A stretch of 64,000 nt of DNA from BOG-908 sp963848205 (GCA_963848205.1 CAWKCV010000002.1:206702-270701); one strand, 5' to 3'. Numbered from the stretch's first letter, positions 1 through 8,643 are shown. Program-made: numbers and translations. Notes: generated from the sequence alone by a model not told the origin.

Positions 1-540
1 GCGCGCATCCACACGATGACAAACGGCTGCGCGCTCGACACGTTCTGGGTGCAGGACGCCGCCGGCGGCGCCTTCGACCAGCCGCACCGGATCGCCAAAC
101 TCGCGGTGCTGGTCGAGCAGGCGCTGAGCGGACATCTGCGCATGGAAAACGAGATTCCGAAACTCGCGCACGCTCTGGTAGGGCGCCGGATGCGCGCCAT
201 CCACGTGCCGCCACGCGTCGTGGTCGATAACCGCGCGTCGAACAATTTTACCGTGCTGGAAGTCAACGGTCGCGACCGGCCCGGGCTGCTGCACGACGTG
301 ACATCGGCGATCAGCGAACAGGGTTTGCAGATAGGCTCGGCGCACGTGACGACCTACGGCGTCCGCGCGGTGGACGTGTTCTATGTGAAAGATGTGTTCG
401 GACTGAAAGTGGAGAATGAGCGCAAGCTGGCGGGACTGCGCGAGGCGTTGTTGGGGGCGTTGAACGCAGAGGGCGGAGAAGGAGCCGGGTTGCCCACACC
501 CAGCCGTCCGGTCCGGCGGGTCGAAGCGACGGGACCATGA
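1..540 (+). CDS. glnD: Bifunctional uridylyltransferase/uridylyl-removing enzyme GlnD, C-terminal part (5' end outside window)
   Basis: The reading frame is open from base 1, so only the last 179 residues are present. GlnD modifies the PII proteins GlnB/GlnK according to glutamine level. What remains is the end of the first C-terminal ACT domain (DTFWVQD, then a helix ending in VEQALSGH) and a complete second ACT domain (NFTVLEVNGRDRPGLLHDV, then SAHVTTYGVRAVDVFYV), the usual glutamine-sensing tail of the family. The nucleotidyltransferase and HD domains lie upstream of the window. The tail after the ACT domain (EGGEGAGLPTPSRPVRR) is low-complexity. The identification rests on the tandem ACT layout and is fairly secure. 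Confidence 0.9.
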   Translation, partial: ARIHTMTNGCALDTFWVQDAAGGAFDQPHRIAKLAVLVEQALSGHLRMENEIPKLAHALVGRRMRAIHVPPRVVVDNRASNNFTVLEVNGRDRPGLLHDVTSAISEQGLQIGSAHVTTYGVRAVDVFYVKDVFGLKVENERKLAGLREALLGALNAEGGEGAGLPTPSRPVRRVEATGP

Positions 541-686
541 CATAGCGGAGCGTCCGGCCACGGGCTGATGCCTATGATGCAGTTCGACCGCGCGCCGACA
601 CAATGGACATTGCCGAGTCAGTCGGAGGCGTGAATACGATTGCCTTGGTCACAACTCCATGAAATGTTCCGTCTGCGTTCGATGTT

Positions 687-2600
687 TTGGGGGGGGTACA
701 CCAAATTCGCTTCATCGGGGCTAGACAGGCCGGTTCGAACTTTGATCCGCTTTCGATTGGGCAATCTGACCCTGCTTGGCTGAATGCGAGTGGCTCAGGC
801 TTGGCAGTGGCGCCCATGATGGCCGCGGCGATCGTGCCTCATCGGCTCGATAGCGGCATCTCGTTGAGCATCGTGGGCATGCCGAGCGGAGCCGTGAACG
901 AGTATATCGACGTGCCGCAAGCGCTCACGTTCCAGGTCGACGTCGCCGATCCTACACTCGGAGAAGACGCGAGCTCACTGCAAATCACTGCTACCGCTGC
1001 CGGGGCCCGATACCTCAATGTCGGGCCGATCACGATGCTGCCGAACGACGTGTATGAAGGCGTCGCGACTGTCACCTACGAACCTGGGCAGTTCCAGCAA
1101 GGATCCGTCGCGATCAGCCTGACCGCGACGACAATACTCGGAAATGCTTCACCGACGCAGATCTTTTCGGCGAACATCACGACTGTAGATCCTTCGCCCT
1201 ACGTCCAGGCGCAGATCGGCACATTGAGCTTCAACGAAAATTATGATTCCGCAGCAAACGGCACGCTTTCCTTTTCGGATGGCGTCTACATCGACGACAT
1301 CACCTCGAGCGGAATCAGCGACGCTGGCGATTGCACGCTCGTTGCAACGTCGTCGAATACCGCCCTGATCAATAGCCACGACATCAAACTGGCGAATGAA
1401 GGTGCCGGCAATTTTGCCCTGAATCTCGAATCCGAGGCGGGTCAGTTCGGTTCGACCAATGTCACGCTGACCGCATCCGACGGTCACAGCACAGGCTCTC
1501 TCGTCATCCCGGTCACCGTGCACGAAGTAGCGGTTCGGCCGGTGATCACGGCACCTGCCGTGGCGAACTATTTCGAGCTATCGACCGCCCGGACCATCTC
1601 CATCCCGTTCAGCGCAACCGATCCCAACGCTTTGCCCATCGTCAGCGTCAGCACACTGGGCACGACGTCGCCCTGGCTGCACCCGACCCTTGTTACAGGT
1701 GCAAACGGCCACGATACATTGCGGCTGGTGGTCGATGGCTACGGATCGGGCACCGGGACGATTCAAATCAACGCCAACTCGTTTCAAGCGGTCGGCGAGG
1801 CGAGTTCGTCCGATAATGTCGTAGTCAACGTAGCCCATGAGCATCTCGACTTTTCGATACCGGCCGCCTTGTCATTCAGCATTCCTGAAGGCGACGGTTA
1901 TGCGGTCCTGACCGGGTTCGGCCAAATACCTGTCACGCACGCGAACAACGACCAATTCTCGTTCAACATCGTGTCGGGCGATCCGATTATCGGCGGTCAG
2001 CCACTCTACTCGATCAGCAACACCGGCCGCATCTATCTCAATGGTCAGGACACCTGGCAGCCGGGCACAACCAATCGCACTGTCATGCGCGTCCTGGTCA
2101 CCAACGGGGCTCACACACATGCCGAGACGCTCGCCGTGTCAGTCACGGACGCGTCGCCGCCTATCATGACGATTGTTGGTACGACGGCTCATATGGCCGG
2201 TGGCAAGATTGTCGATGGCAATATCCACGTCACCGCGACGGACCCGCACGGACTGGCTTTGCAGATAGCAATCTCAAACGAGACGATCAATTCCGGCGCG
2301 AAGCCTTATTTCATTGCAGGCATTTCGAAGACGGGCACGACCTACAACGCCAACATTGCGGTCCCACCCACGGCACCCAACGCCAGTGTCGCGGACACGC
2401 TGACCATTACCGCCACCGATGAGCAGGGCCTGCAAACGGTCGAATCGATTGCTTTCTTCCCCGATTTTATCGGCACCAACGCAAAGCTGGGCAGCGTTTC
2501 GTCGTCTGTAAGTAGCCAAGGCGGCGTGTTCAGCCGTGAGTTCGCCCAGGATAATACTTCATTCGGCCTGCATCATGGTCTGATGATACTCAGCCGGTGA
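687..2600 (+). CDS. Secreted/surface Ig-like (cadherin-like) repeat protein, function unknown, start uncertain
   Basis: A 637-residue frame rich in Thr, Ser, Asn, Val and Ala. It shows repeated beta-sandwich signatures such as TLTITATDEQGL, NVTLTASDGHSTG, IHVTATDPHGL and IPFSATDPNALPI, typical of Ig-like/cadherin-like domains in exported adhesins and RTX-type proteins. No clear signal peptide, anchor or catalytic motif is seen. The start is doubtful. The frame opens at 663, the only early start codon is TTG 687, and it sits on a run of eight G (689-696). An ATG at 682 is in another frame across that run, and an in-frame ATG occurs at 816. Base composition is less GC-rich than the neighbours, suggesting acquisition. 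It could be the 3' part of a larger broken gene. Confidence 0.55.
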   Translation: MGGVHQIRFIGARQAGSNFDPLSIGQSDPAWLNASGSGLAVAPMMAAAIVPHRLDSGISLSIVGMPSGAVNEYIDVPQALTFQVDVADPTLGEDASSLQITATAAGARYLNVGPITMLPNDVYEGVATVTYEPGQFQQGSVAISLTATTILGNASPTQIFSANITTVDPSPYVQAQIGTLSFNENYDSAANGTLSFSDGVYIDDITSSGISDAGDCTLVATSSNTALINSHDIKLANEGAGNFALNLESEAGQFGSTNVTLTASDGHSTGSLVIPVTVHEVAVRPVITAPAVANYFELSTARTISIPFSATDPNALPIVSVSTLGTTSPWLHPTLVTGANGHDTLRLVVDGYGSGTGTIQINANSFQAVGEASSSDNVVVNVAHEHLDFSIPAALSFSIPEGDGYAVLTGFGQIPVTHANNDQFSFNIVSGDPIIGGQPLYSISNTGRIYLNGQDTWQPGTTNRTVMRVLVTNGAHTHAETLAVSVTDASPPIMTIVGTTAHMAGGKIVDGNIHVTATDPHGLALQIAISNETINSGAKPYFIAGISKTGTTYNANIAVPPTAPNASVADTLTITATDEQGLQTVESIAFFPDFIGTNAKLGSVSSSVSSQGGVFSREFAQDNTSFGLHHGLMILSR

Positions 2601-2641
2601 TCGGCTCCGGTCCAGCTATACGATTCTGAAAGCCGAGGGTC

Positions 2642-3016
2642 CTATCGGACAACCTGACGGGCCTGCCAGCCTTCGCGTCGCAGCCAGCCCCAGGCGCCAA
2701 GGGCCAGGCCGGCGGCGGCCCAGGTGGCGTTGTAGTTTTCGATGCCGGCGATGCCGATGAGCACGGCGGCGAGTTGGGCGGGAAAGCCGCCGCGCCAGGC
2801 GAAGCCCCACAGCCCGAAGGCGAGCGGCAGGCTGCCAAGGAGGTATCGCCCCTGCAGCCAGATCAGCCCTGAGCGCGGGACACATGCCATGGGCCGAACT
2901 GCCTGCACACAGGCGGCGCCCCACTCGCGGGGTTCGATGATTTCGAGCCGATAGACGATCAGCACAGTTGCCGTGCTTACCGCCGCTGCCAATCCGATGA
3001 CGTCTCTCCGCCGCAT
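2642..3016 (-). CDS. Small membrane protein, unknown function
   Basis: A 124-residue protein read leftward, starting MRRRDVIGLAAAV. It has three to four hydrophobic stretches: residues 5-20, YLLGSLPLAFGLWGFAW, AAVLIGIAGI and AAGLALGAWGWL. This suggests a small polytopic inner-membrane protein. An upstream in-frame ATG at 3058 lies inside the dispersed repeat and would add repeat-encoded residues, so the start at 3016 is preferred. It is divergent from glyQ. I do not recognise a family, and the gene could be poorly conserved. Confidence 0.5.
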   Translation of the reverse strand: MRRRDVIGLAAAVSTATVLIVYRLEIIEPREWGAACVQAVRPMACVPRSGLIWLQGRYLLGSLPLAFGLWGFAWRGGFPAQLAAVLIGIAGIENYNATWAAAGLALGAWGWLRREGWQARQVVR

Positions 3017-3032
3017 AGACTTTGCCCTAAGG

Positions 3033-3077
3033 ATCAAAATTTTTGGTTCTTTTTTCAAAAAAGAACCGCTTCCTTGC
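3033..3077 (+). repeat. Dispersed palindromic repeat, copy 1
   Basis: A perfect hairpin: arm GGTTCTTTTTT (3045-3055), one base, and its exact complement (3057-3067). It has the family's leading AAAATTTTT and trailing GCTTCCTT. It lies between two divergent genes, so it cannot serve as terminator for either. Confidence 0.85.
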
Positions 3078-3135
3078 GCTAACCTTCGTCGCTGTCTAGG
3101 TCCGTCCAGCCTCGTTCAAGGATTCGCGCCCTCCA

Positions 3136-4011
3136 ATGCCCGCCCCGAGCTTCCAGGATATCATCCTCCGCCTGCATGCCTACTGGGCGGCGCAGGGCTG
3201 CGTGATCCTGCAGCCCTACGACGTCGAGATGGGCGCGGGCACGTTCCATCCGGCGACCACGCTGCGCGCGCTGGGGCCGAACCCGTGGCGGGCGGCCTAT
3301 GTGCAGCCGTGCCGCAGGCCGAGCGACGGGCGGTATGGCGAGAATCCGAACCGCCTGCAGCATTACTACCAGTATCAGGTGATCATGAAGCCGAGCCCGG
3401 CGGATGCGCAGGCGCTGGTGCTGGAGAGTTACGGGGCGATTGGCATCGACATGTCGCTGCATGATTTCCGCTTCGTCGAGGACGATTGGGAGAGCCCGAC
3501 TCTGGGCGCCTGGGGGCTCGGATGGGAGGTGTGGTGCGACGGGATGGAGGTGACGCAGTTCACCTATTTCCAGCAGGTGGGCGGCATTGCGGTGGTCACT
3601 CCCTCGGCCGAGTTCACGTATGGGCTCGAGCGGCTGGCGATGTATGTGCAGGGCGTGGAGAGCGTCTACGACCTGGATTTCAACGGGCGGGGTGTGACAT
3701 ACGGCGACGTGTTCCTGCGGGGAGAGCGGGAATACAGCGCATATAATTTCGAGGCGGCCGATACGGCGATGCTCGCGCGGCATTTTGCCGATGCGGAGGC
3801 GGAGTGCACGGCGCTGATCGGTCGGGCGCTGCCGTTGCCGGCTTATGACCAGTGCATCAAGGCGAGCCATCTATTCAATCTGCTGGATGCGCGCGGCGTG
3901 ATCAGCGTGTCGGAGCGGGCGAGCTATATCGGGCGGGTGCGTGTGCTGGCGAAGGCATGTTGCGAAGGGTGGCTGGCGGGAGAGAATGCACCAGCCAAGC
4001 TGGCAATCTGA
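3136..4011 (+). CDS. glyQ: Glycyl-tRNA synthetase alpha subunit
   Basis: A 291-residue class II aminoacyl-tRNA synthetase alpha chain of the bacterial alpha2beta2 glycyl-tRNA synthetase. It matches the family almost end to end: SFQDIILRLHAYWAAQGCVI at the N-terminus, the QPYDVEMGAGTFHPATTLRAL block, then YVQPCRRPSDGRYGENPNR and MEVTQFTYFQQ. The length is normal. The beta subunit gene glyS normally follows glyQ but is not here: the next gene unit is a TPP riboswitch with thiSG. GlyS, which supplies tRNA binding, must be encoded elsewhere. Confidence 0.97.
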   Translation: MPAPSFQDIILRLHAYWAAQGCVILQPYDVEMGAGTFHPATTLRALGPNPWRAAYVQPCRRPSDGRYGENPNRLQHYYQYQVIMKPSPADAQALVLESYGAIGIDMSLHDFRFVEDDWESPTLGAWGLGWEVWCDGMEVTQFTYFQQVGGIAVVTPSAEFTYGLERLAMYVQGVESVYDLDFNGRGVTYGDVFLRGEREYSAYNFEAADTAMLARHFADAEAECTALIGRALPLPAYDQCIKASHLFNLLDARGVISVSERASYIGRVRVLAKACCEGWLAGENAPAKLAI

Positions 4012-4051
4012 CATCCCGATTGACTCGCCCGTCACGGAGCCCAATCTTGCT

Positions 4052-4166
4052 GGGACCGAGGGGAGCCCTGCGTGGGGCTGAGAGTTCGCGGTAGCGATGA
4101 CCCTTTTCTGGCGGGCGGCTTGGCCGTTCGCTCACCTGATCCGGGTCATGCCGGCGGAGGGACGGG
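4052..4166 (+). promoter_or_regulatory. TPP (thi-box) riboswitch controlling thiS-thiG
   Basis: Conserved thi-box elements occur in order: GGGGAGCC near 4060, CTGAGA at 4078-4083, ACCC at 4100, CCTGATCCGGGTCATGCC at 4135-4152 and GGAGGGA at 4156-4162. The last element also contains the thiS Shine-Dalgarno (GGAGG 4156-4160, seven bases from the ATG at 4168). TPP binding should therefore occlude ribosome entry directly. Element order and spacing fit the known THI aptamer; the helix next to P3 is longer than minimal. Confidence 0.93.
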
Positions 4167-4167
4167 G

Positions 4168-4398
4168 ATGACGGCCGAAACACTGGATGCAAGTTTGCTG
4201 GCGATCAGCGTGAACGGCGAGGCGCGCCGTGTGAGCGGCGGCCTGTCGGTGGCCGGGCTGCTCGATGAACTAGGGCTGGACGTGCGCAAGGTGGCCGTGG
4301 AGCGCAACCAGGCGATCGTGCCGCGATCGCTCTATGGGCAGACGCAACTGTGCGCGGCGGACCAGATCGAGATCGTGCATTTCATCGGGGGTGGCTGA
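4168..4398 (+). CDS. thiS: Sulfur carrier protein ThiS
   Basis: A 76-residue ubiquitin-like sulfur carrier for the thiazole branch of thiamine synthesis. It ends in the essential GG (EIVHFIGGG) whose C-terminal glycine becomes the thiocarboxylate. The start at 4168 is set by a GGAGG seven bases upstream that is itself part of the TPP aptamer; longer frames would run backwards through the riboswitch. It is followed after three bases by thiG, its direct partner. Expression should fall when TPP is abundant. Confidence 0.95.
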   Translation: MTAETLDASLLAISVNGEARRVSGGLSVAGLLDELGLDVRKVAVERNQAIVPRSLYGQTQLCAADQIEIVHFIGGG

Positions 4399-4401
4399 AC
4401 C

Positions 4402-5196
4402 ATGGACAGCATTGCGACTGGGCTCGACGATTGCTGGGTGGTCGCCGGGCGGCGTTTCACCTCCCGCCTGATCGTGGGCACCGGCAAATACAAGGATCTG
4501 GCCGAGACCGCGGCCGCGGTGGCCGCATCCGGCGCCGAGATCGTGACGGTGGCCGTGCGGCGGGTGAATTTGTCGGATCCGGCGGCACCGATGCTGCAGG
4601 ATTTCCTCGATCCCGCGCGCATCACCTATCTGCCCAACACTGCCGGCTGTTTCACCGCGAGCGATGCGGTGCGCACACTGCGCCTGGCACGCGAGGCGGG
4701 CGGTTGGAATTTGGTGAAGCTGGAGGTGCTCGGCCCGCCGCCGTTCCTGTATCCGGACATGCCGGCGACGTTCGAGGCGGCGCGCGCGCTGATCGATGAC
4801 GGGTTCGAGGTGATGGTGTATTGCGCCGACGACCCGGTGGCCGCGCGCCGGCTGGAGGAGATGGGCTGCGTGGCCATCATGCCGCTCGGCGCCCCGATCG
4901 GGTCCGGCCTGGGGCTGCAAAACCCGGCGATGATTTCGATTCTGAAGGAGCAAGCCGGAGTGCCGGTGCTGGTCGATGCCGGCGTGGGCACGGCGTCGGA
5001 CGCGTGTATCGCGATGGAGTTGGGCTGCGACGCGGTTCTGCTGAATTCGGCGATCGCCCACGCCAGCAACCCGATCCTTATGGCGCACGCCATGCGCGCC
5101 GCCGTGCAAGCCGGCAGGGACGCCTACCTCGCCGGCCGCATGCCCCGCCGCATGGGCGCCGACCCAAGCAGTCCATTGACCGGCCTGATCAGGTAA
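4402..5196 (+). CDS. thiG: Thiazole synthase ThiG
   Basis: A 264-residue TIM-barrel enzyme that condenses 1-deoxy-xylulose 5-phosphate, dehydroglycine and ThiS-thiocarboxylate to the thiazole phosphate. The Schiff-base lysine is K106 in NLVKLEV. Phosphate-binding and active-site blocks are seen in VGTGKY, IMPLGAPIGSGLG and VDAGVGTASDA. It is co-transcribed with thiS under the TPP riboswitch. No thiO, thiE or thiC follows; the operon ends at a dispersed repeat copy, so the remaining pathway genes are elsewhere. Confidence 0.97.
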   Translation: MDSIATGLDDCWVVAGRRFTSRLIVGTGKYKDLAETAAAVAASGAEIVTVAVRRVNLSDPAAPMLQDFLDPARITYLPNTAGCFTASDAVRTLRLAREAGGWNLVKLEVLGPPPFLYPDMPATFEAARALIDDGFEVMVYCADDPVAARRLEEMGCVAIMPLGAPIGSGLGLQNPAMISILKEQAGVPVLVDAGVGTASDACIAMELGCDAVLLNSAIAHASNPILMAHAMRAAVQAGRDAYLAGRMPRRMGADPSSPLTGLIR

Positions 5197-5242
5197 AAGT
5201 TTTTTGGTCCTTTTCCGTGAAAAAGGACTGCTTCCTTCCTTT
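5194..5242 (+). repeat. Dispersed palindromic repeat, copy 2
   Basis: Arms GTCCTTTT (5207-5214) and AAAAGGAC (5221-5228) around a six-base loop, with AAAAGTTTTTTG before and TGCTTCCTTCCTT after. It begins within the thiG stop codon, so here it could also act as a terminator. Confidence 0.85.
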
Positions 5243-5271
5243 AGCCCTCCCCCGCCTCTACAAGCGGCTTA

Positions 5272-6249
5272 ATGCTCCCCTTGCAGCCTCGCCCCCGCCC
5301 GGCCGATCCGCTGATCTCGATCATCGTGCCGGTCTATAACGAGGCCGATGCGGTGGATGCCTTCCTGGCGCAGATAGCGCCCGAGCTCGCACGCTGCGGC
5401 GCCCGCACGGAGATCATCTTCGTCAATGACGGATCGAAGGATGCGACGCTGGCGATGCTGATGGCGCGCGCGCAGTCGGCGCCGGACCTGCGTGTGGTGA
5501 ACTTGTCGCGCAATTTCGGCAAGGAAGCCGCTATGACCGCGGGGCTCGATGTGGCGCAAGGCGATGCCGTCGTGCTGATCGATGTGGATCTGCAGGACCC
5601 GCCCGAGCTGCTGACCCGGTTCGTGGCGCTTTGGCGCGAGGGCTACGACGTGGTTTACGGCCTGCGGGAAAGCCGGCAGGCGGACGGGCGGCTGAAGGCG
5701 ATGACGGCTGGGCTGTTCTACCGGGTGTTCAACCGCATGTCGGCGACGCCCATTCCGCACAATGTGGGCGATTTCCGGCTGATCGACGCGCGTGTGGTGC
5801 ATGCTATCCGGCAACTGCCGGAGCGCGGGCGTTTCATGAAGGGGCTGTTCGCCTGGGTCGGCTTCCCCTCGATCGCGGTGCCGTATGTGCGGCCGGCGCG
5901 CCTGCACGGCACGACGAAATGGAATTACTGGAAGCTGTGGAATTTCGCGATCGAGGGGATCGTGAGTTTCTCGACGGCCCCGCTGCGGATCTGGACATAT
6001 TTCGGGGTCGTGCTGGCGCTGGGCGCGGTTTTTTATGCCGCGTTCATCCTGCTGCATCGTCTGCTGATGGGCGTCGATGTGCCGGGCTATGCGTCGCTGA
6101 TTATCGTGTTGCTGTTCAGCACGGCGGCCAACCTGATCTCGCTTGGCATGATCGGCGAATATGTCGGCCGGTTGTTTGTGGAGACGAAGCAGCGGCCGAT
6201 TTATCTGCTCGAGGGCATTTACGGCGCCGATGGGCGCGCGGCGGATTAG
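5272..6249 (+). CDS. Family 2 glycosyltransferase, polyisoprenyl-phosphate (DPM1/GtrB-like) type
   Basis: A 325-residue GT-A glycosyltransferase. The N-terminal Rossmann part starts ISIIVPVYNEAD, and the metal/nucleotide site is DVDLQD at residues 104-109. The acceptor-side blocks HNVGDFRLID and GTTKWNYWKLW are typical of enzymes that move a sugar from a nucleotide donor to undecaprenyl/dolichyl phosphate. Two C-terminal transmembrane helices (about residues 240-262 and 275-300) place it in the inner membrane. A SAM methyltransferase follows after eight bases, suggesting they modify the same envelope glycan. The sugar cannot be told from sequence. Confidence 0.9.
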   Translation: MLPLQPRPRPADPLISIIVPVYNEADAVDAFLAQIAPELARCGARTEIIFVNDGSKDATLAMLMARAQSAPDLRVVNLSRNFGKEAAMTAGLDVAQGDAVVLIDVDLQDPPELLTRFVALWREGYDVVYGLRESRQADGRLKAMTAGLFYRVFNRMSATPIPHNVGDFRLIDARVVHAIRQLPERGRFMKGLFAWVGFPSIAVPYVRPARLHGTTKWNYWKLWNFAIEGIVSFSTAPLRIWTYFGVVLALGAVFYAAFILLHRLLMGVDVPGYASLIIVLLFSTAANLISLGMIGEYVGRLFVETKQRPIYLLEGIYGADGRAAD

Positions 6250-6257
6250 GACTACCG

Positions 6258-6968
6258 ATGGACCTCAAAGAACAGGAGATACTGGGCGAGCAGGCCGACC
6301 GCCATTGGTATTACCGGGCGAAGTCGGCCGCCATGCTGGCCACACTCGCTACCGCGCCCACGAATATTCTCGATGTGGGCGCCGGCTCGGGGTTTTTCTC
6401 GCGCTATCTGCTCGACCATACGGGCGCCGCACGCGCGACCTGCGTTGATCCGAACTATCCGGACGAGCACGACGAGACTCAGAACGGCAAGCCGATCCGC
6501 TTCGTGCGGCGGGTGCACGATTTCGACGGCGATCTCGTGCTGATGATGGACGTGCTCGAACACGTGCCGGACGATACCGCGTTGCTCACGGAATATGCGG
6601 CCCATCTCAAGCCAGGTGCGCGCGTGCTGATCACGGTGCCCGCACATATGTGGATGTGGAGCGGGCATGACGTGTTCCTCGAGCATTACCGGCGCTACAC
6701 CGTGCGCGAGGTGGATGCGCTGATCGCCAGGGCCGGTTTGACGCGGTTGCGCAGCTTCTATTATTTCGGATTGGCGCTGCCGCTGGCTGCGACCCTGCGC
6801 ATCGGGAGGCGGCTGAACCCGCTCTACACAGAGAACCCCGGTTCGGACATGCGTCCGCACGGAAAACTCGTCAACGCCGCGTTGTTGGGTCTCACAAAAC
6901 TAGAACAGCCCTTTTTGGGCGTAAACCGCCTCGCCGGCCTCTCCGTCTTCGCCCTGGCCACAAGATAG
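6258..6968 (+). CDS. Class I SAM-dependent methyltransferase
   Basis: A 236-residue protein with methyltransferase motif I NILDVGAGSGFFSRY (about residues 36-50), motif II-like CVDPNYPD and the post-motif LMMDVLEHVPDD. The helical C-terminus (YFGLALPLAATLRIG) is partly hydrophobic and may touch the membrane. The ATG at 6258 follows the upstream glycosyltransferase by eight bases; the frame stays open far upstream only as a shadow of that gene. The substrate is unknown; an O-methylated sugar or lipid-linked intermediate is plausible from context. Confidence 0.88.
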   Translation: MDLKEQEILGEQADRHWYYRAKSAAMLATLATAPTNILDVGAGSGFFSRYLLDHTGAARATCVDPNYPDEHDETQNGKPIRFVRRVHDFDGDLVLMMDVLEHVPDDTALLTEYAAHLKPGARVLITVPAHMWMWSGHDVFLEHYRRYTVREVDALIARAGLTRLRSFYYFGLALPLAATLRIGRRLNPLYTENPGSDMRPHGKLVNAALLGLTKLEQPFLGVNRLAGLSVFALATR

Positions 6969-6976
6969 CCAATTTC

Positions 6977-7026
6977 CAAAAGTTTTCTGGTCCTTTTTTC
7001 CAAAAAAGGACTGCTTTCTTTCCTTC
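6977..7026 (+). repeat. Dispersed palindromic repeat, copy 3
   Basis: Perfect ten-base arms GTCCTTTTTT (6990-6999) and AAAAAAGGAC (7002-7011) around CC, with AAAAGTTTTCTG ahead and TGCTTTCTTTCC behind. It lies between two co-directional genes. Confidence 0.85.
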
Positions 7027-7059
7027 CTCTCTCGCCCCAGTAGCGCTAGCACGCACCCC

Positions 7060-7845
7060 ATGAACGCGATCGACGTCACGCACCTGACAAAGCGCTACAA
7101 AGCGGCCCTCGCTGTCGACGATATTAGTTTCACTGTGCCACGCGGTGAGACAATCGGTTTGCTCGGCGGCAATGGCGCGGGAAAAACCACGACGATCGCG
7201 ATGCTGCTTGGCCTGCTGGTCCCCACACAGGGCGACATCCACGTGCTCGGCCACAACATGCGCAATGATCGCTTTGCCGCGCTGGCACGGGTGAATTTCT
7301 CCTCGCCTTACGTGGCGCTGCCGCATCGGCTGACGGTTGCCGAAAACCTGCGCGTCTATGGTCATCTCTATAACGTTCATGGCGTGGAGCGCAGGATTGC
7401 GGAGTTGGCCGAGGAGCTCGACCTGCACGCTTTCATGCAGCGCCCGGCCGGCCAACTCAGCGCCGGGCAGAAAACGCGGGTGGCACTGGCCAAATCGCTG
7501 ATCAACCGGCCGGAATTGCTCCTGCTCGACGAGCCGACGGCCAGCCTGGATCCGGACACCGGCGATCTCGTGCGAAGCTGGCTGGAGCGTTACCGGACCG
7601 AAAGTGGCTGCACGATTCTGCTCGCCTCGCACAATATGGACGAGGTGGCGCGCCTGTGCGGCACGGTGCTGATGATGCGGCAGGGTCGTATCGTCGATCG
7701 CGGCACGCCGGCGGAATTGCTGGTGCGCTACAATCGCGACGATCTGGAGGAGGTGTTCCTCGACATCGCGCGATCCCGCCGCGCCGAGGGGCCTGAACCT
7801 GAGCTGGGCGCGGCCGAGGCGCACGCCGCGTTGGCCGAGCGATGA
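7060..7845 (+). CDS. ABC-2 type transporter ATP-binding protein
   Basis: A 261-residue ABC ATPase. Walker A is GGNGAGKT (residues 36-43), the signature is QLSAGQKTR instead of LSGGQ, Walker B is LLLLDEP, and the H-loop is LLASHNMDEV. The sequence resembles the NodI/DrrA-like subgroup that pairs with a single ABC-2 permease. Its stop overlaps the permease start by four bases, showing translational coupling. The substrate is unknown; such pairs export lipids, polysaccharide or small hydrophobic compounds. The C-terminal 25 residues are low-complexity. Confidence 0.93.
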   Translation: MNAIDVTHLTKRYKAALAVDDISFTVPRGETIGLLGGNGAGKTTTIAMLLGLLVPTQGDIHVLGHNMRNDRFAALARVNFSSPYVALPHRLTVAENLRVYGHLYNVHGVERRIAELAEELDLHAFMQRPAGQLSAGQKTRVALAKSLINRPELLLLDEPTASLDPDTGDLVRSWLERYRTESGCTILLASHNMDEVARLCGTVLMMRQGRIVDRGTPAELLVRYNRDDLEEVFLDIARSRRAEGPEPELGAAEAHAALAER

Positions 7846-8639
7846 GCGCGCCACGCAGAGTCTGGGGACTGATGTACCGGCACCTGGCGCTGTTCCGGCG
7901 CAGTTGGCCGCGGCTGCTCGACCTCGCTTATTGGCCGGTGCTGCAGATGACGATCTGGGGCTTCACCTCGCGCTTCTTCACCTCCCGGCTGGGCGACCAC
8001 GGCATGGTCACGGTCGGCATGCTGCTGGGCGGGGTGCTGCTATGGGAGACCGCGTTGCGCAGCCATCTGGGCTTTGCCGTCACCTTCATGGAGGAGATCT
8101 GGAGCCGCAATCTCGGCCATATCTTCGTCAGCCCGTTGCGGCCGTGGGAGCTGCTGGCCGCGCTGTTGGGGATGAGCTTCATCCGCATGGTGCTCGGTGT
8201 GATACCGGCCATGGTGCTGGCTTACTTCCTCTATCATTTCAGCATTCTGAGCGTCGGCCCGGTGCTGGTGCTGTTCGCGCTCAACCTCATGGTGATGGGC
8301 TGGTGGATCGCGCTCGGCTGCATTTCGCTGATCCTGAGCCAGGGCGGCGGGGCGGAAAGCCTGGTGTGGTCGATGCTGGTCGGGCTGGCGCCGATTGCCG
8401 CCGTTTATTACCCGGTGGCGGTGCTGCCCTGGTGGCTGCATCCGATCGCCTACGCGTTGCCGGCGGCGCATGTGTTCGAGGGTTTGCGCGCCGCCATCAG
8501 CCAGGGCGTGATCCGCTGGGACCATCTGGCGTGGGCCGCTGGGCTGAACGTGGTGTGGCTGACGGCGGCGATGGCGCTCTTCATGCAGCAATTCCATGCG
8601 GCCAGGCAGAATGGCGCGCTGATGAATATCGGCGAATAG
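7842..8639 (+). CDS. ABC-2 type transporter permease
   Basis: A 265-residue integral membrane protein with about six hydrophobic segments in the ABC-2 layout. It carries the family's elbow-helix start (HLALFRRSWPRLLDLAYWP) and the late PWWLHPIAYALPAAHVFEGLR motif. It overlaps the ATPase gene by ATGA and forms the membrane half of the exporter. A histidine phosphatase gene follows four bases after the stop and is probably in the same transcript. Confidence 0.92.
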   Translation: MSAPRRVWGLMYRHLALFRRSWPRLLDLAYWPVLQMTIWGFTSRFFTSRLGDHGMVTVGMLLGGVLLWETALRSHLGFAVTFMEEIWSRNLGHIFVSPLRPWELLAALLGMSFIRMVLGVIPAMVLAYFLYHFSILSVGPVLVLFALNLMVMGWWIALGCISLILSQGGGAESLVWSMLVGLAPIAAVYYPVAVLPWWLHPIAYALPAAHVFEGLRAAISQGVIRWDHLAWAAGLNVVWLTAAMALFMQQFHAARQNGALMNIGE

Positions 8640-8643
8640 CGCG

